Shown here in pieces: positions 46,836 through 53,024 of a DNA stretch of 53,024 nt. Both the position numbers and the translations under genes were made by a program. The stretch spans positions 1 through 53,024 of the forward strand of contig CANJMQ010000020.1 of NCBI GenBank assembly GCA_947475225.1. Reading direction: 5' to 3'. The stretch's first letter is position 1; each line of letters starts with the position of its first letter. The notes under the pieces were generated by a model. It saw nothing but the letters and a program-made list of their open reading frames with translations, was not told where the DNA came from and ran no database searches. This stretch comes from Bradyrhizobiaceae bacterium (GTDB taxonomy: Bacteria; Pseudomonadota; Alphaproteobacteria; Rhizobiales; Aestuariivirgaceae).

Positions 46836-47003
46836 TCAGAGCTTGTGCTGTTCGGTCATGGCTTCGAGTTCGCCCTCGCGCGAGGAGGTCAAGGCCTCCT
46901 CCGAGTAGCTGGACTCGATCCTGAACCAATCGATCAAGATGTAGAGGCCGAAGATCACCGAGAGGATCCAGGCCGCGTATTCCATGTAATTCCAGAAGCT
47001 CAT
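46836..47003 (-). CDS. Tiny membrane protein (55 aa) upstream of the permease
   Basis: A 55-residue frame read directly from the minus strand: starts MSFWNYMEYAAWILSV, continues through a single hydrophobic helix (IFGLYILIDWF), and ends with a charged acidic tail (SREGELEAMTEQHKL). AGGGG lies 7 bases before the ATG. It fits neatly between the permease (10 bases) and the 131-residue gene (9 bases), which is strong positional evidence that it is real. The family is not recognised. One helix with a short periplasmic N terminus is likely. Confidence 0.7.
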   Translation of the reverse strand: MSFWNYMEYAAWILSVIFGLYILIDWFRIESSYSEEALTSSREGELEAMTEQHKL

Positions 47004-47012
47004 AGCCCGCCC

Positions 47013-47408
47013 CTATTTCCTGTCGCCAAATTTTTCGGCAATGACTTCCTTGTACTCTTCACCCGAGAAACGGATGACGAGGAAGAAGTATCCGACCACC
47101 ACAACGATCATCACCAGCAGTTGGAGGTAGTTGATCGTGTAGTCGTAGCGCGCCGTTATGATGTTCTGCAGCGCCTCGTTGTTGGGGGTGTCGAAGCCGA
47201 GCGCGTTATAGGCCGCGATCTTCTCCGGCGTGTTCTGGCCGAGGTCGGCCCAGGTTGCCGCGGGGTTGAAGGCGGCTGAGGTCTTGGCGCCGCCGGCAAG
47301 GTCGAGCCACAGGGGCAGGCGCAGAGCGCCGATGATCAGGATGAGCAGCACGACCACGTCGATGATCTGCCCGAGTTTGCCCTGGTGAGGAGGTTTGTAT
47401 TTCGCCAT
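47013..47408 (-). CDS. Small two-helix membrane protein (131 aa)
   Basis: A 131-residue protein: a first helix near residues 13-36 (IIDVVVLLILIIGALRLPLW), a soluble loop of about 60 residues between the helices (NTPEKIAAYNALGFDTPNNE), and a second helix near 95-115 (LLVMIVVVVGYFFLVIRF), then a charged tail (EEYKEVIAEKF). Both ends are likely cytosolic and the loop periplasmic. Not a family I recognise. Nine bases separate it from the 55-residue gene and 14 from the 95-residue gene, so it lies within one operon. Confidence 0.7.
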   Translation of the reverse strand: MAKYKPPHQGKLGQIIDVVVLLILIIGALRLPLWLDLAGGAKTSAAFNPAATWADLGQNTPEKIAAYNALGFDTPNNEALQNIITARYDYTINYLQLLVMIVVVVGYFFLVIRFSGEEYKEVIAEKFGDRK

Positions 47409-47422
47409 TGTTCCTGTTCCCC

Positions 47423-47710
47423 TCAGTGCCGTTGGCCGCGCATCTCGTCGAGATGCTTGATGTCGAGGCCATAGATGAAGTCCTTGTCCTCCTTGTAGTG
47501 CTTCACCATGGCGCCCATGGACGCGGTGTTGAACAGGAGGACGGCAGCACCACCGATCATCAGGATTGTGCGCCAGGGACCCTCGGGTGCGAGGTTCCAC
47601 GTGAAGATCATTACGAAGATGATCGCGAACCAGAGGCCGATGACGAACGCCCATGCAACAAGCACGTCACGTTTATACATCGCCTCAATGCGTGGATTGA
47701 GGTCAGACAT
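47423..47710 (-). CDS. Small two-helix membrane protein (95 aa), first gene of the permease unit
   Basis: A 95-residue protein with two membrane helices (AWAFVIGLWFAIIFVMIF and ILMIGGAAVLLFNTASM), a short linker and a cytosolic charged C terminus (KHYKEDKDFIYGLDIKHL). The start is the ATG following MSDLNPRIEAMYKRD; the reading frame extends upstream but without a start of family type. It heads the leftward run of four genes ending in the permease. The family is unknown to me. Confidence 0.7.
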   Translation of the reverse strand: MSDLNPRIEAMYKRDVLVAWAFVIGLWFAIIFVMIFTWNLAPEGPWRTILMIGGAAVLLFNTASMGAMVKHYKEDKDFIYGLDIKHLDEMRGQRH

Positions 47711-47869
47711 GCGTTTCTCCCATTGTCCAGCCATTATCCCCGCAGCGGGCCGGGCCAATCCCCTATGTGATTCGATATGCTGCGAAGCAATTTTGTTATC
47801 TGGGAGGAAACTCCCGCCTGCTATGGATGTCAAGCAGTCAAGACGCCAATTGGCTGCAATAGGTCGGAT

Positions 47870-48391
47870 TCAACCTATCGAGGGTTTAAAGGCAGACATC
47901 CGCTCGCCAATGTCGTGTGCGGAAAAGCCAGTTCCCAGCGCAGCGATGGTGAATTCAGGCTGTCTCAGCAAGCGGCTGAACAGGCCGAGCGCACGGGCCG
48001 ACCATGTAATTCGCGCCGCACTTCGGGCCGGTTCCGCAACATCCATCTGGAGGGCATAGGAGCGGCCGTTGAAGATCACCTTCCATGAGAGAGCCCCCCA
48101 CGGAATGGGATGCTCCGAGAGCCGCCGGTCCAGCAGCCCGGTCTCCGTCATCTCGATGGCATTGCCGGAGAGGCGGGAAATCCGCCAGCAGTGGGCGGCC
48201 ATGATGAGGCCGGCCAGCGTCAGCACCAATCCCATGAGGATCAATACTGTGGCACCGCCATTCTCCTGCGGGCCGAGCAAATCATAGCCTGCAGCGGCAA
48301 ACAGTAACCCAACGGCAATCTCTGCCACCCAGAAGAGCAGCAGGAGTCGGGGCAATGTGGGACGGTTGGCGATGAACACCGGCGCAGTCAT
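47870..48391 (-). CDS. Two-helix membrane protein (173 aa)
   Basis: A 173-residue protein with two N-terminal membrane helices (LLLLFWVAEIAVGLLFAAAG and ATVLILMGLVLTLAGLIMAA). A soluble domain follows with a strand-rich PH-like look (NAIEMTETGLLDRRLSEHPIPWGALSWKVIF). Bacterial proteins of this shape often have a PH-like domain next to two helices. The function is unknown. It is divergent from parE, with 96 bases between the starts, and runs towards the permease unit 159 bases further on. Confidence 0.6.
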   Translation of the reverse strand: MTAPVFIANRPTLPRLLLLFWVAEIAVGLLFAAAGYDLLGPQENGGATVLILMGLVLTLAGLIMAAHCWRISRLSGNAIEMTETGLLDRRLSEHPIPWGALSWKVIFNGRSYALQMDVAEPARSAARITWSARALGLFSRLLRQPEFTIAALGTGFSAHDIGERMSAFKPSIG

Positions 48392-48431
48392 GCAATGAAC
48401 AAGGCCCGGGAGACGGCTTCCAAGTCAAGTG

Positions 48432-48459
48432 TTGCAAGCGACCCCCATCAGGGGATACT
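48432..48459 (+). promoter_or_regulatory. Promoter candidate for parE
   Basis: TTGCAA and GATACT separated by 16 bases, about 29 bases before the parE start. The spacer contains a short hairpin CCCC-ATCA-GGGG. Confidence 0.4.
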
Positions 48460-48487
48460 CACCGGCTGAAACGATTCAGGAACAAGA

Positions 48488-50524
48488 ATGGCCAAGTCCG
48501 CCAAGTCTTCCGGCTCTCTCTTCGACGATCTGCCTGCAACGCCCAAGCCGCAGTCCTCCAAGGGACCGGCCAGGTCGCGCGGCGAAGAGAGTTATACGGC
48601 CGCCGACATCGAGGTGCTGGAAGGCCTTGAGCCGGTCCGCCGCCGCCCCGGCATGTATATCGGCGGCACCGACGAGAAGGCGCTGCATCATCTGTTCGCC
48701 GAAGTGCTCGACAATGCCATGGACGAGGCGGTGGCCGGTCACGCCACATGGATCGACGTCAGCTACACAGAGGACGGCTATCTCTCGGTCATCGACAACG
48801 GCCGCGGCATCCCTATCGACCCGCATCCCAAGTTCAAGGACAAGTCGGCCCTTGAGGTCATCATGACCACGCTGCATTCGGGCGGCAAGTTCGACTCTGG
48901 CGCATATGAAACTTCGGGCGGCCTGCACGGCGTTGGCGTCTCCGTGGTGAATGCGCTGTCCGACCACGTCATCGTGGAGGTGGCGCGCGGCCAGCAGCTC
49001 TACCGGCAGGAGTTCCGGCGCGGCAAACCCACGGGCCCGATCCAGAACCTCGGCAAGGTCTCCGGCCGGCGCGGCACGAAAGTCTCCTTCCATCCGGACG
49101 AGCAGATCTTCGGCAAGGGGAACACCACGTTCCTGGCGGCGCGCCTCTACAGGATGTCGCGGTCCAAGTCCTATCTCTTCGGCGGTGTCGAGATCCGCTG
49201 GTCCTGCGACACCTCGCTCATCAAGGACAAGGAGACACCTGACAAGGCGGTGCTCCACTTCCCCGGCGGGTTGAAGGACTTCCTCGCCGAGCGCCTTGAA
49301 GGCAAACACCGCGTGGCGGATGAGATCTTCGCCGGCCGCGTTGAAAAGGAAGGAAGCCACGGCACCGTCGAATGGGCCGTCGCCTGGTTCGGCGGCGATG
49401 ACGGCTTCTCGTCGTCCTACTGCAACACCATCCCGACCCCTGATGGCGGCACCCACGAGCAGGGCCTGCGCACCGCGCTGACGAAGTCGATCCGCACCTA
49501 TGCGGACATGACCCAGAACAAGCGCGCCTCCATCATCACGGCGGACGACGTGATGACATCGTCGGGCGCATTGCTCTCGGTCTTCATCCGCGAGCCGGAA
49601 TTCCAGGGCCAGACCAAGGACAAGCTCGCCACGGTGGAGGCGATGCGCATCGTCGAGAATGCCGTGCGCGACCACTTCGACCACTGGCTCACGGGTCACC
49701 CGGCACAGGCTGACCGGCTGCTCAACTTCATCATCGATCGCGCCGAGGAGCGCATCAAGCGCCGGCAGGAGAAGGACGTCTCGCGCAAGACCGCCGTGCG
49801 GAAATTGCGCCTTCCCGGCAAGCTGGCCGATTGCTCGGCCACGCAGAAGGACGGCTCAGAGATCTTCATCGTCGAGGGTGACTCGGCCGGTGGCTCCGCC
49901 AAGCAGGCGCGGAACCGTGAGACGCAGGCCGTGCTGCCTTTGCGCGGCAAGATCCTCAACGTGGCCTCCGCCACCAAGGACAAGCTCGCCGGCAACCAGC
50001 AGCTCGCCGACCTCATCCAGGCCCTGGGCTGCGGCACTGCCTCGTCCTACCGCGAGGAGGACCTGCGCTACGACAAGATCATCATCATGACCGACGCCGA
50101 CGTCGACGGCGCCCACATTGCGTCCCTGCTGATGACCTTTTTTTACCGCCAGACCCCGAAGCTGATCGACGAAGGCCACCTCTACCTGGCCGTTCCGCCT
50201 CTTTACAAGCTGGCGCAGGGCCCCAAGGTTGCCTACGCGCGTGACGAGAAGCACCGCCAGGAACTGATGCGCACCGAGATGTCGGGCCGCGGCAAGGTTG
50301 AGGTGAGCCGTTTCAAGGGCCTCGGCGAAATGCTGCCGTCGCAGCTCAAGGAAACAACGATGGACCCGCGCAAGCGCCATCTGCTGCGCGTCACTCTCGA
50401 AGACGCTGCCCGCGCCGACACCGCCAGGATCGTCGAGCAGCTGATGGGCAACAAGCCCGAGGAGCGCTTCAACTTCATCTCCGAACGCGCCGAGTTCGTG
50501 AATGAGGAGGGGTTGGATATCTAG
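48488..50524 (+). CDS. parE: DNA topoisomerase IV subunit B
   Basis: A 678-residue type IIA topoisomerase B subunit that, with ParC, decatenates daughter chromosomes. The GHKL ATPase is shown by LSVIDNGRGIP, the ATP lid GLHGVGVSVVNALS and RPGMYIGGTDEKALHH. The TOPRIM domain has EGDSAGGSAKQARNRETQAVLPLRG and MTDADVDGAHIASLLMTFF. The C-terminal part ends RFNFISERAEFVNEEGLDI. The length and absence of the GyrB insertion fit ParE rather than GyrB. ParC is not in the window. Confidence 0.92.
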   Translation: MAKSAKSSGSLFDDLPATPKPQSSKGPARSRGEESYTAADIEVLEGLEPVRRRPGMYIGGTDEKALHHLFAEVLDNAMDEAVAGHATWIDVSYTEDGYLSVIDNGRGIPIDPHPKFKDKSALEVIMTTLHSGGKFDSGAYETSGGLHGVGVSVVNALSDHVIVEVARGQQLYRQEFRRGKPTGPIQNLGKVSGRRGTKVSFHPDEQIFGKGNTTFLAARLYRMSRSKSYLFGGVEIRWSCDTSLIKDKETPDKAVLHFPGGLKDFLAERLEGKHRVADEIFAGRVEKEGSHGTVEWAVAWFGGDDGFSSSYCNTIPTPDGGTHEQGLRTALTKSIRTYADMTQNKRASIITADDVMTSSGALLSVFIREPEFQGQTKDKLATVEAMRIVENAVRDHFDHWLTGHPAQADRLLNFIIDRAEERIKRRQEKDVSRKTAVRKLRLPGKLADCSATQKDGSEIFIVEGDSAGGSAKQARNRETQAVLPLRGKILNVASATKDKLAGNQQLADLIQALGCGTASSYREEDLRYDKIIIMTDADVDGAHIASLLMTFFYRQTPKLIDEGHLYLAVPPLYKLAQGPKVAYARDEKHRQELMRTEMSGRGKVEVSRFKGLGEMLPSQLKETTMDPRKRHLLRVTLEDAARADTARIVEQLMGNKPEERFNFISERAEFVNEEGLDI

Positions 50525-50632
50525 TCCTAGGGTTCGCTGCCGTCATCAGTGCGCAGTTGATGTGAGGCTTCGAGCGGTACGAACAGATCACTCATGATGG
50601 TTTCGAGTGGTCGAGCAGAGAGACGATGGAGA

Positions 50633-51016
50633 TTATCCCCACCGCTCCACTCTCAGCCCCTCCACCCGCTCGAACTCCCGCACATTTCCCGTCACCAGCA
50701 GCAGTCCCTGTGAGCGGGCGATGGCGGCGATCATCAGGTCGTAGGCGCCGATCAGCTGGCCCCGGCGTTCGAGCGTGGCGCGGATATTGCCGGCATGGGC
50801 GGTGGCGCGGGTATCGAAGGGCAGGACTTCCAGTCGCGCCGCGACGTTTTCGATCACCGCGGTGCGTGGTGCCGGGTCGTCATAATAGAGTTCGAGAAGG
50901 GTGACGCCCGACACGGCCATGCGTCCGTCATGCGTGGTGAAAGTCTCGAAGAGCGCGGCATTGTGGTTCTTGAGGGCATGGATGCAGATGTCCGTATCCA
51001 GCAGATAGGCCAGCAT
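50633..51016 (-). CDS. vapC: PIN-domain toxin VapC
   Basis: A 127-residue PIN-domain ribonuclease of the VapC type. The metal-binding acids are visible: YLLDTDICIHALK (Asp7), GVTLLELYYD, and YDLMIAAIARSQGLLLVTGNVREF with the C-terminal Asp region. The start follows CTGAAATG, so it would overlap a normal antitoxin stop. The toxin frame is intact. By family knowledge it cleaves tRNA or rRNA unless held by VapB. The partner antitoxin upstream appears frameshifted. Confidence 0.88.
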   Translation of the reverse strand: MLAYLLDTDICIHALKNHNAALFETFTTHDGRMAVSGVTLLELYYDDPAPRTAVIENVAARLEVLPFDTRATAHAGNIRATLERRGQLIGAYDLMIAAIARSQGLLLVTGNVREFERVEGLRVERWG

Positions 51017-51019
51017 TTC

Positions 51020-51245
51020 AGGTCGTCGCGGCGCTGGGGCAGGGGCTGGTTGTGCTCGTTCAGGAAGTCATGGTCCAGCCGGGGCCCGCGATGAAATCCG
51101 CCCATGTGCCACCCCGCGGCAGGATCACCCGAGGGCTGCCCTGCGCAATGACCTCGACCTTCTTCACACGCTCCCGGAACGCCACCGCCTTTGGAAGGCG
51201 AACGGCCTGGGTCTTGTTTGACTTGAAGACGGTCGATTGGCTCAT
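51020..51245 (-). pseudogene. vapB: VapB-type antitoxin, frameshifted at the C-terminal end
   Basis: The frame starting MSQSTVFKSNKTQAVRLPKAV is a typical AbrB/SpoVT-type VapB DNA-binding domain and continues to TWADFIAGP. It then ends early at residue 61. The conserved toxin-binding tail (RLDHDFLNEHNQPLPQRRDDL) is present but in the next frame. The switch falls in GGCCCCGG: one more C would restore it. In that frame no stop follows before vapC, so a second small change near CTGAAATG is also likely. This could be a true loss, or a sequencing slip in the C run. Confidence 0.6.
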
Positions 51246-51285
51246 TCATTTTGTGTTTACGGGGCGTAATCCTGCTCACCCCCGT

Positions 51286-52026
51286 CTACATGCCCAGAAT
51301 GGCCTTGGCCGCCGTGAGCGCCGCGAGGCAGGCCAGTATGATCAGCACGATCCTGCGGAACTGGGTGGGATCGGCCGTCTTGAAGCTTCTTGAGCCGAGC
51401 CAGACGCCCGCCGCCAGCGCCGGGAGGAAGGCGAGCGCCAGAAACCCGGACTCTTTTGTGACCAGTCCTTCGCGGGCGAGGAAAAGAAGGCCCGTCACAT
51501 CGGTCATGATGAAGAAGGCCACGAGCGAGGCGCGGCCCACGGCATGCCCCGCCGGACTCGCGAAATAGAACAGGATGACCGGCGGCCCGCCGATGCCGAA
51601 GGCGCCGTTGGCGATGCCGGTTGCCGCGCCGACCGCCAGCGTGGCAGGCCCGGTCGGCATGGTCTTGAGTGCGAAGCCGCGCCATAGCAGGACGGTTGCG
51701 GTGAGCACGAAGATGGCGAGCGCCAACGTCATCGGCGCCTGCGGAACATTGGCCAGGAAATAGACCCCGATGGGGGTGCCGATGATCGTTCCCGCCAGCA
51801 GGAAGGCCAGCGAGCGCCAGTGCACGTCGCGCCAGATCGCCGGCAGCATGTGGAGGCTGGCGGCGATCTCCAGCATGAAGATGGCGGGGATGACCTGGGC
51901 AGGCGAGAAGATCAGGGACAGAGAGGTGATCGCGAGCAGCGAGAAGCCAAACCCGGAGTAGCCGCGCACGATGGCCGCGAGGAACACCAGGCCGGAGGCG
52001 AGGGCTATTGGAAGCAGGGCAGGCAC
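51286..52026 (-). CDS. TSUP-family membrane transporter (TauE/SafE type)
   Basis: A 246-residue protein with about eight hydrophobic helices and the family's internal repeat: AAIVRGYSGFGFSLLAI near the N terminus and GAATGIANGAFGIGGPPVILFYF in the second half. TauE/SafE proteins export sulfite, sulfoacetate or related organosulfonates, or move other small anions; the substrate is not known. The start is GTG. The hairpin directly upstream holds the likely ribosome site. Confidence 0.85.
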   Translation of the reverse strand: MPALLPIALASGLVFLAAIVRGYSGFGFSLLAITSLSLIFSPAQVIPAIFMLEIAASLHMLPAIWRDVHWRSLAFLLAGTIIGTPIGVYFLANVPQAPMTLALAIFVLTATVLLWRGFALKTMPTGPATLAVGAATGIANGAFGIGGPPVILFYFASPAGHAVGRASLVAFFIMTDVTGLLFLAREGLVTKESGFLALAFLPALAAGVWLGSRSFKTADPTQFRRIVLIILACLAALTAAKAILGM

Positions 52027-52033
52027 GGCGGGG

Positions 52034-52063
52034 AGGTTTCCTCGTTTCGGGGTGAGGAAACCT
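52034..52063 (-). promoter_or_regulatory. Perfect stem-loop overlapping the TSUP ribosome site
   Basis: AGGTTTCCTC and GAGGAAACCT form a 10-base-pair stem around a ten-base loop. On the minus strand the downstream arm contains GAGGA, about 12 bases before the GTG start of the TSUP gene, so the stem could hide the ribosome site. No T run follows on either strand that would make it a clear terminator for the VOC gene, though that role is also possible. Confidence 0.45.
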
Positions 52064-52101
52064 TCCTTTGCCAGGCTGGAGTAGCGCCAGCCTTGTGCGA
52101 C

Positions 52102-52512
52102 CTAGTGGACAGGCGCCCGGAACTCCGGGGTGTAGCCTTCAGGCTCGATCAAGCCGATCACTGCACCAGAGGTGTCCGCTACAACCGAAAGGCGGCCAAC
52201 GCCCGGAAGGCTGAAAGCCGGCCTCAGGATCTCGGCTCCGGCCTGTTCCGCCCGGGCCTGGGCGGCTGCGATGTCGTCCACTGCCAGATAGGTCATCCAG
52301 TGAGCTGGGATGCCCTCGCAGTCCGGCTCGGTGAGCTGGAAGATGCCGCCGACCGCGCGGCCCTCCTTGTGGGCGAGCCAGTAGCGGGTGCCATCGGGCA
52401 GGGTGGTCGGCTGGAAGTCCCAGCCGAGGGTGACATTGTAAAACACCCGAGCCTGGTCGGGCTCCCAGGTGTTCAACTCATGCCACCAGACCTTGAGGGG
52501 CGAGGACGCCAT
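52102..52512 (-). CDS. VOC-superfamily (glyoxalase/bleomycin-resistance-like) protein
   Basis: A 136-residue protein with the paired beta-alpha-beta-beta-beta modules of the VOC fold: WHELNTWEPDQARVFYNVTLGWDF in the first half and MTYLAVDDIAAAQARAEQAGAEILRPAF in the second. It ends AVIGLIEPEGYTPEF. Members bind a metal and act on small substrates or sequester drugs. The function is unknown. No leader peptide is present. Confidence 0.8.
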   Translation of the reverse strand: MASSPLKVWWHELNTWEPDQARVFYNVTLGWDFQPTTLPDGTRYWLAHKEGRAVGGIFQLTEPDCEGIPAHWMTYLAVDDIAAAQARAEQAGAEILRPAFSLPGVGRLSVVADTSGAVIGLIEPEGYTPEFRAPVH

Positions 52513-52722
52513 GCGATTCTTCCTTTGTGCCTGTTTCCGGGGGTATCGAAGTCGCCGTCGATGGGAGAATCAGGTCCGAACCGGGCATCCGTGTGGCCGG
52601 ACCACGATTCTTTGTGGCTATGGAGTGCCAGGAGTCATATAATCGCGTGTGCAGCGCACAATCGATCCCGGCAGAGTGCCGAAAATGGCGTTTCAAGCCG
52701 ACAAAATGGCCGCTTTTTAGGG

Positions 52723-52751
52723 TTGACAGCGCGCGCTCCCCCCCGTAGAAC
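52723..52751 (+). promoter_or_regulatory. Promoter for the rpsL (str) operon
   Basis: A perfect TTGACA followed after 17 bases by TAGAAC (4/6 match to TATAAT). A run of seven C lies in the spacer. Transcription would begin about 52758, giving a leader of roughly 200 bases. Confidence 0.7.
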
Positions 52752-52897
52752 CCGGCACGCTTCCCAACGGCAGGCCCGTCGGTGCTCCGCGCATCGAAAC
52801 GCTTTCGAGGGTAGCGAAGAAGAAACATTCAAGGTCAAGACCCTGTGGGCCCTGCCGGCTCCATGGTCCTCTGGTTTTGAGCACTGCGCGATCCAAG

Positions 52898-52939
52898 AAC
52901 CCGGATTGCGTCGGTGTTTTTGTTATGTGCAATCGGGTT
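52898..52939 (+). promoter_or_regulatory. Stem-loop in the rpsL leader
   Basis: AACCCGGATTGC pairs with GCAATCGGGTT (11 pairs, one bulged G) around a 19-base T-rich loop, ending 22 bases before the rpsL start. It is a candidate for leader control of the ribosomal operon. Confidence 0.45.
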
Positions 52940-52961
52940 CGAAGGTAGAGACAAGGCCACA

Positions 52962-53024
52962 ATGCCGACGATCAACCAGCTCATTCGCAAGCCGCGCCAG
53001 GCGCCGACCTATCGTAACAAGGTC
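52962..53024 (+). CDS. rpsL: 30S ribosomal protein S12, N-terminal fragment
   Basis: The first 21 codons of S12, starting MPTINQLIRKPRQAP, which matches the family. The gene runs off the end of the window. AAGG lies in front of the ATG. The promoter and leader are upstream. S12 sits in the decoding centre and is the streptomycin target. By family gene order rpsG, fusA and tuf would follow beyond the window. Confidence 0.93.
   Translation, partial: MPTINQLIRKPRQAPTYRNKV

Larger units (their letters stand above)
52513..52961. other. Upstream region of rpsL
   Basis: About 450 bases between the divergent VOC gene and rpsL with no supported gene. It contains the strong promoter at 52723-52751, a leader of about 200 bases and a stem-loop near its end. 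Frames in it lack family features. Confidence 0.6.

Noticed and set aside
45293..46924. 543-codon frame opposite the APC permease
   Set aside because: Antisense shadow; the product is dominated by Gln, Glu, His and Gly and has no family features.
48476..49699. 407-codon frame opposite parE
   Set aside because: Antisense shadow of a highly conserved gene; no supporting signals.
50854..51279. 141-codon frame spanning vapB and vapC as an alternative gene
   Set aside because: Only its middle part resembles the VapB tail; the start and end are out-of-frame readings of vapB and vapC.

Overview
The window is a stretch of chromosome from an alphaproteobacterium, most likely a member of Hyphomicrobiales or a close relative. 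The base composition is GC-rich by eye. The evidence for the affiliation is the gene order rpsB-tsf-pyrH-frr-uppS-cdsA-rseP-bamA-fabZ followed by gltA and divergent gltX/comEC, an ExoR-like Sel1 protein, an NAD-type homospermidine synthase, SdhE next to mfd and recG, and biotin-dependent propionyl-CoA carboxylase. No phage, CRISPR array, rRNA operon or complete genomic island is seen.

Layout. Positions 1-6.8 kb hold the end of an autotransporter, tRNA-Thr, an exported Cache protein, rlmB, pccA-acyP, a glutathione S-transferase with a palindromic upstream site, and lipB. Positions 7-17.7 kb hold the translation, lipid and envelope cluster: ribosomal protein S2, EF-Ts, UMP kinase, ribosome recycling factor, undecaprenyl-PP synthase, CDP-DAG synthase, RseP, BamA and FabZ. 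It is interrupted by an exported Ntn hydrolase between tsf and pyrH. The dxr, lpxD, lpxA, lpxI and lpxB genes that usually sit in this cluster are absent. Positions 17.8-22.2 kb are an accessory block: a sulfotransferase, an exported HAD hydrolase, an IS630 element with a mutated catalytic site, and a secreted lipase.

Positions 22.4-30 kb carry citrate synthase, GltX, ComEC, a small chorismate mutase and a large flavin/iron-sulfur oxidoreductase. Positions 30-38.9 kb carry the ExoR-like protein, membrane proteins (DUF454, DUF502), and the repair genes recG and mfd around sdhE. Positions 38.9-48.4 kb are a run of leftward genes: a DsbA/FrnE-like protein, an acyl-CoA ligase and a YejA-like binding protein in one tight unit; homospermidine synthase with two small membrane proteins; and an ethanolamine-type APC permease preceded by three very small membrane proteins. 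The last kilobases hold parE, a vapBC pair whose antitoxin is frameshifted, a TSUP exporter, a VOC protein, and the promoter, leader and first 21 codons of rpsL.

The strongest candidate for something undescribed is the permease with three tiny membrane partners (45.4-47.7 kb). The loss or relocation of lipid A genes from the bamA-fabZ-gltA locus is the most striking genomic oddity. All family assignments come from reading motifs and gene order; no database search was run.
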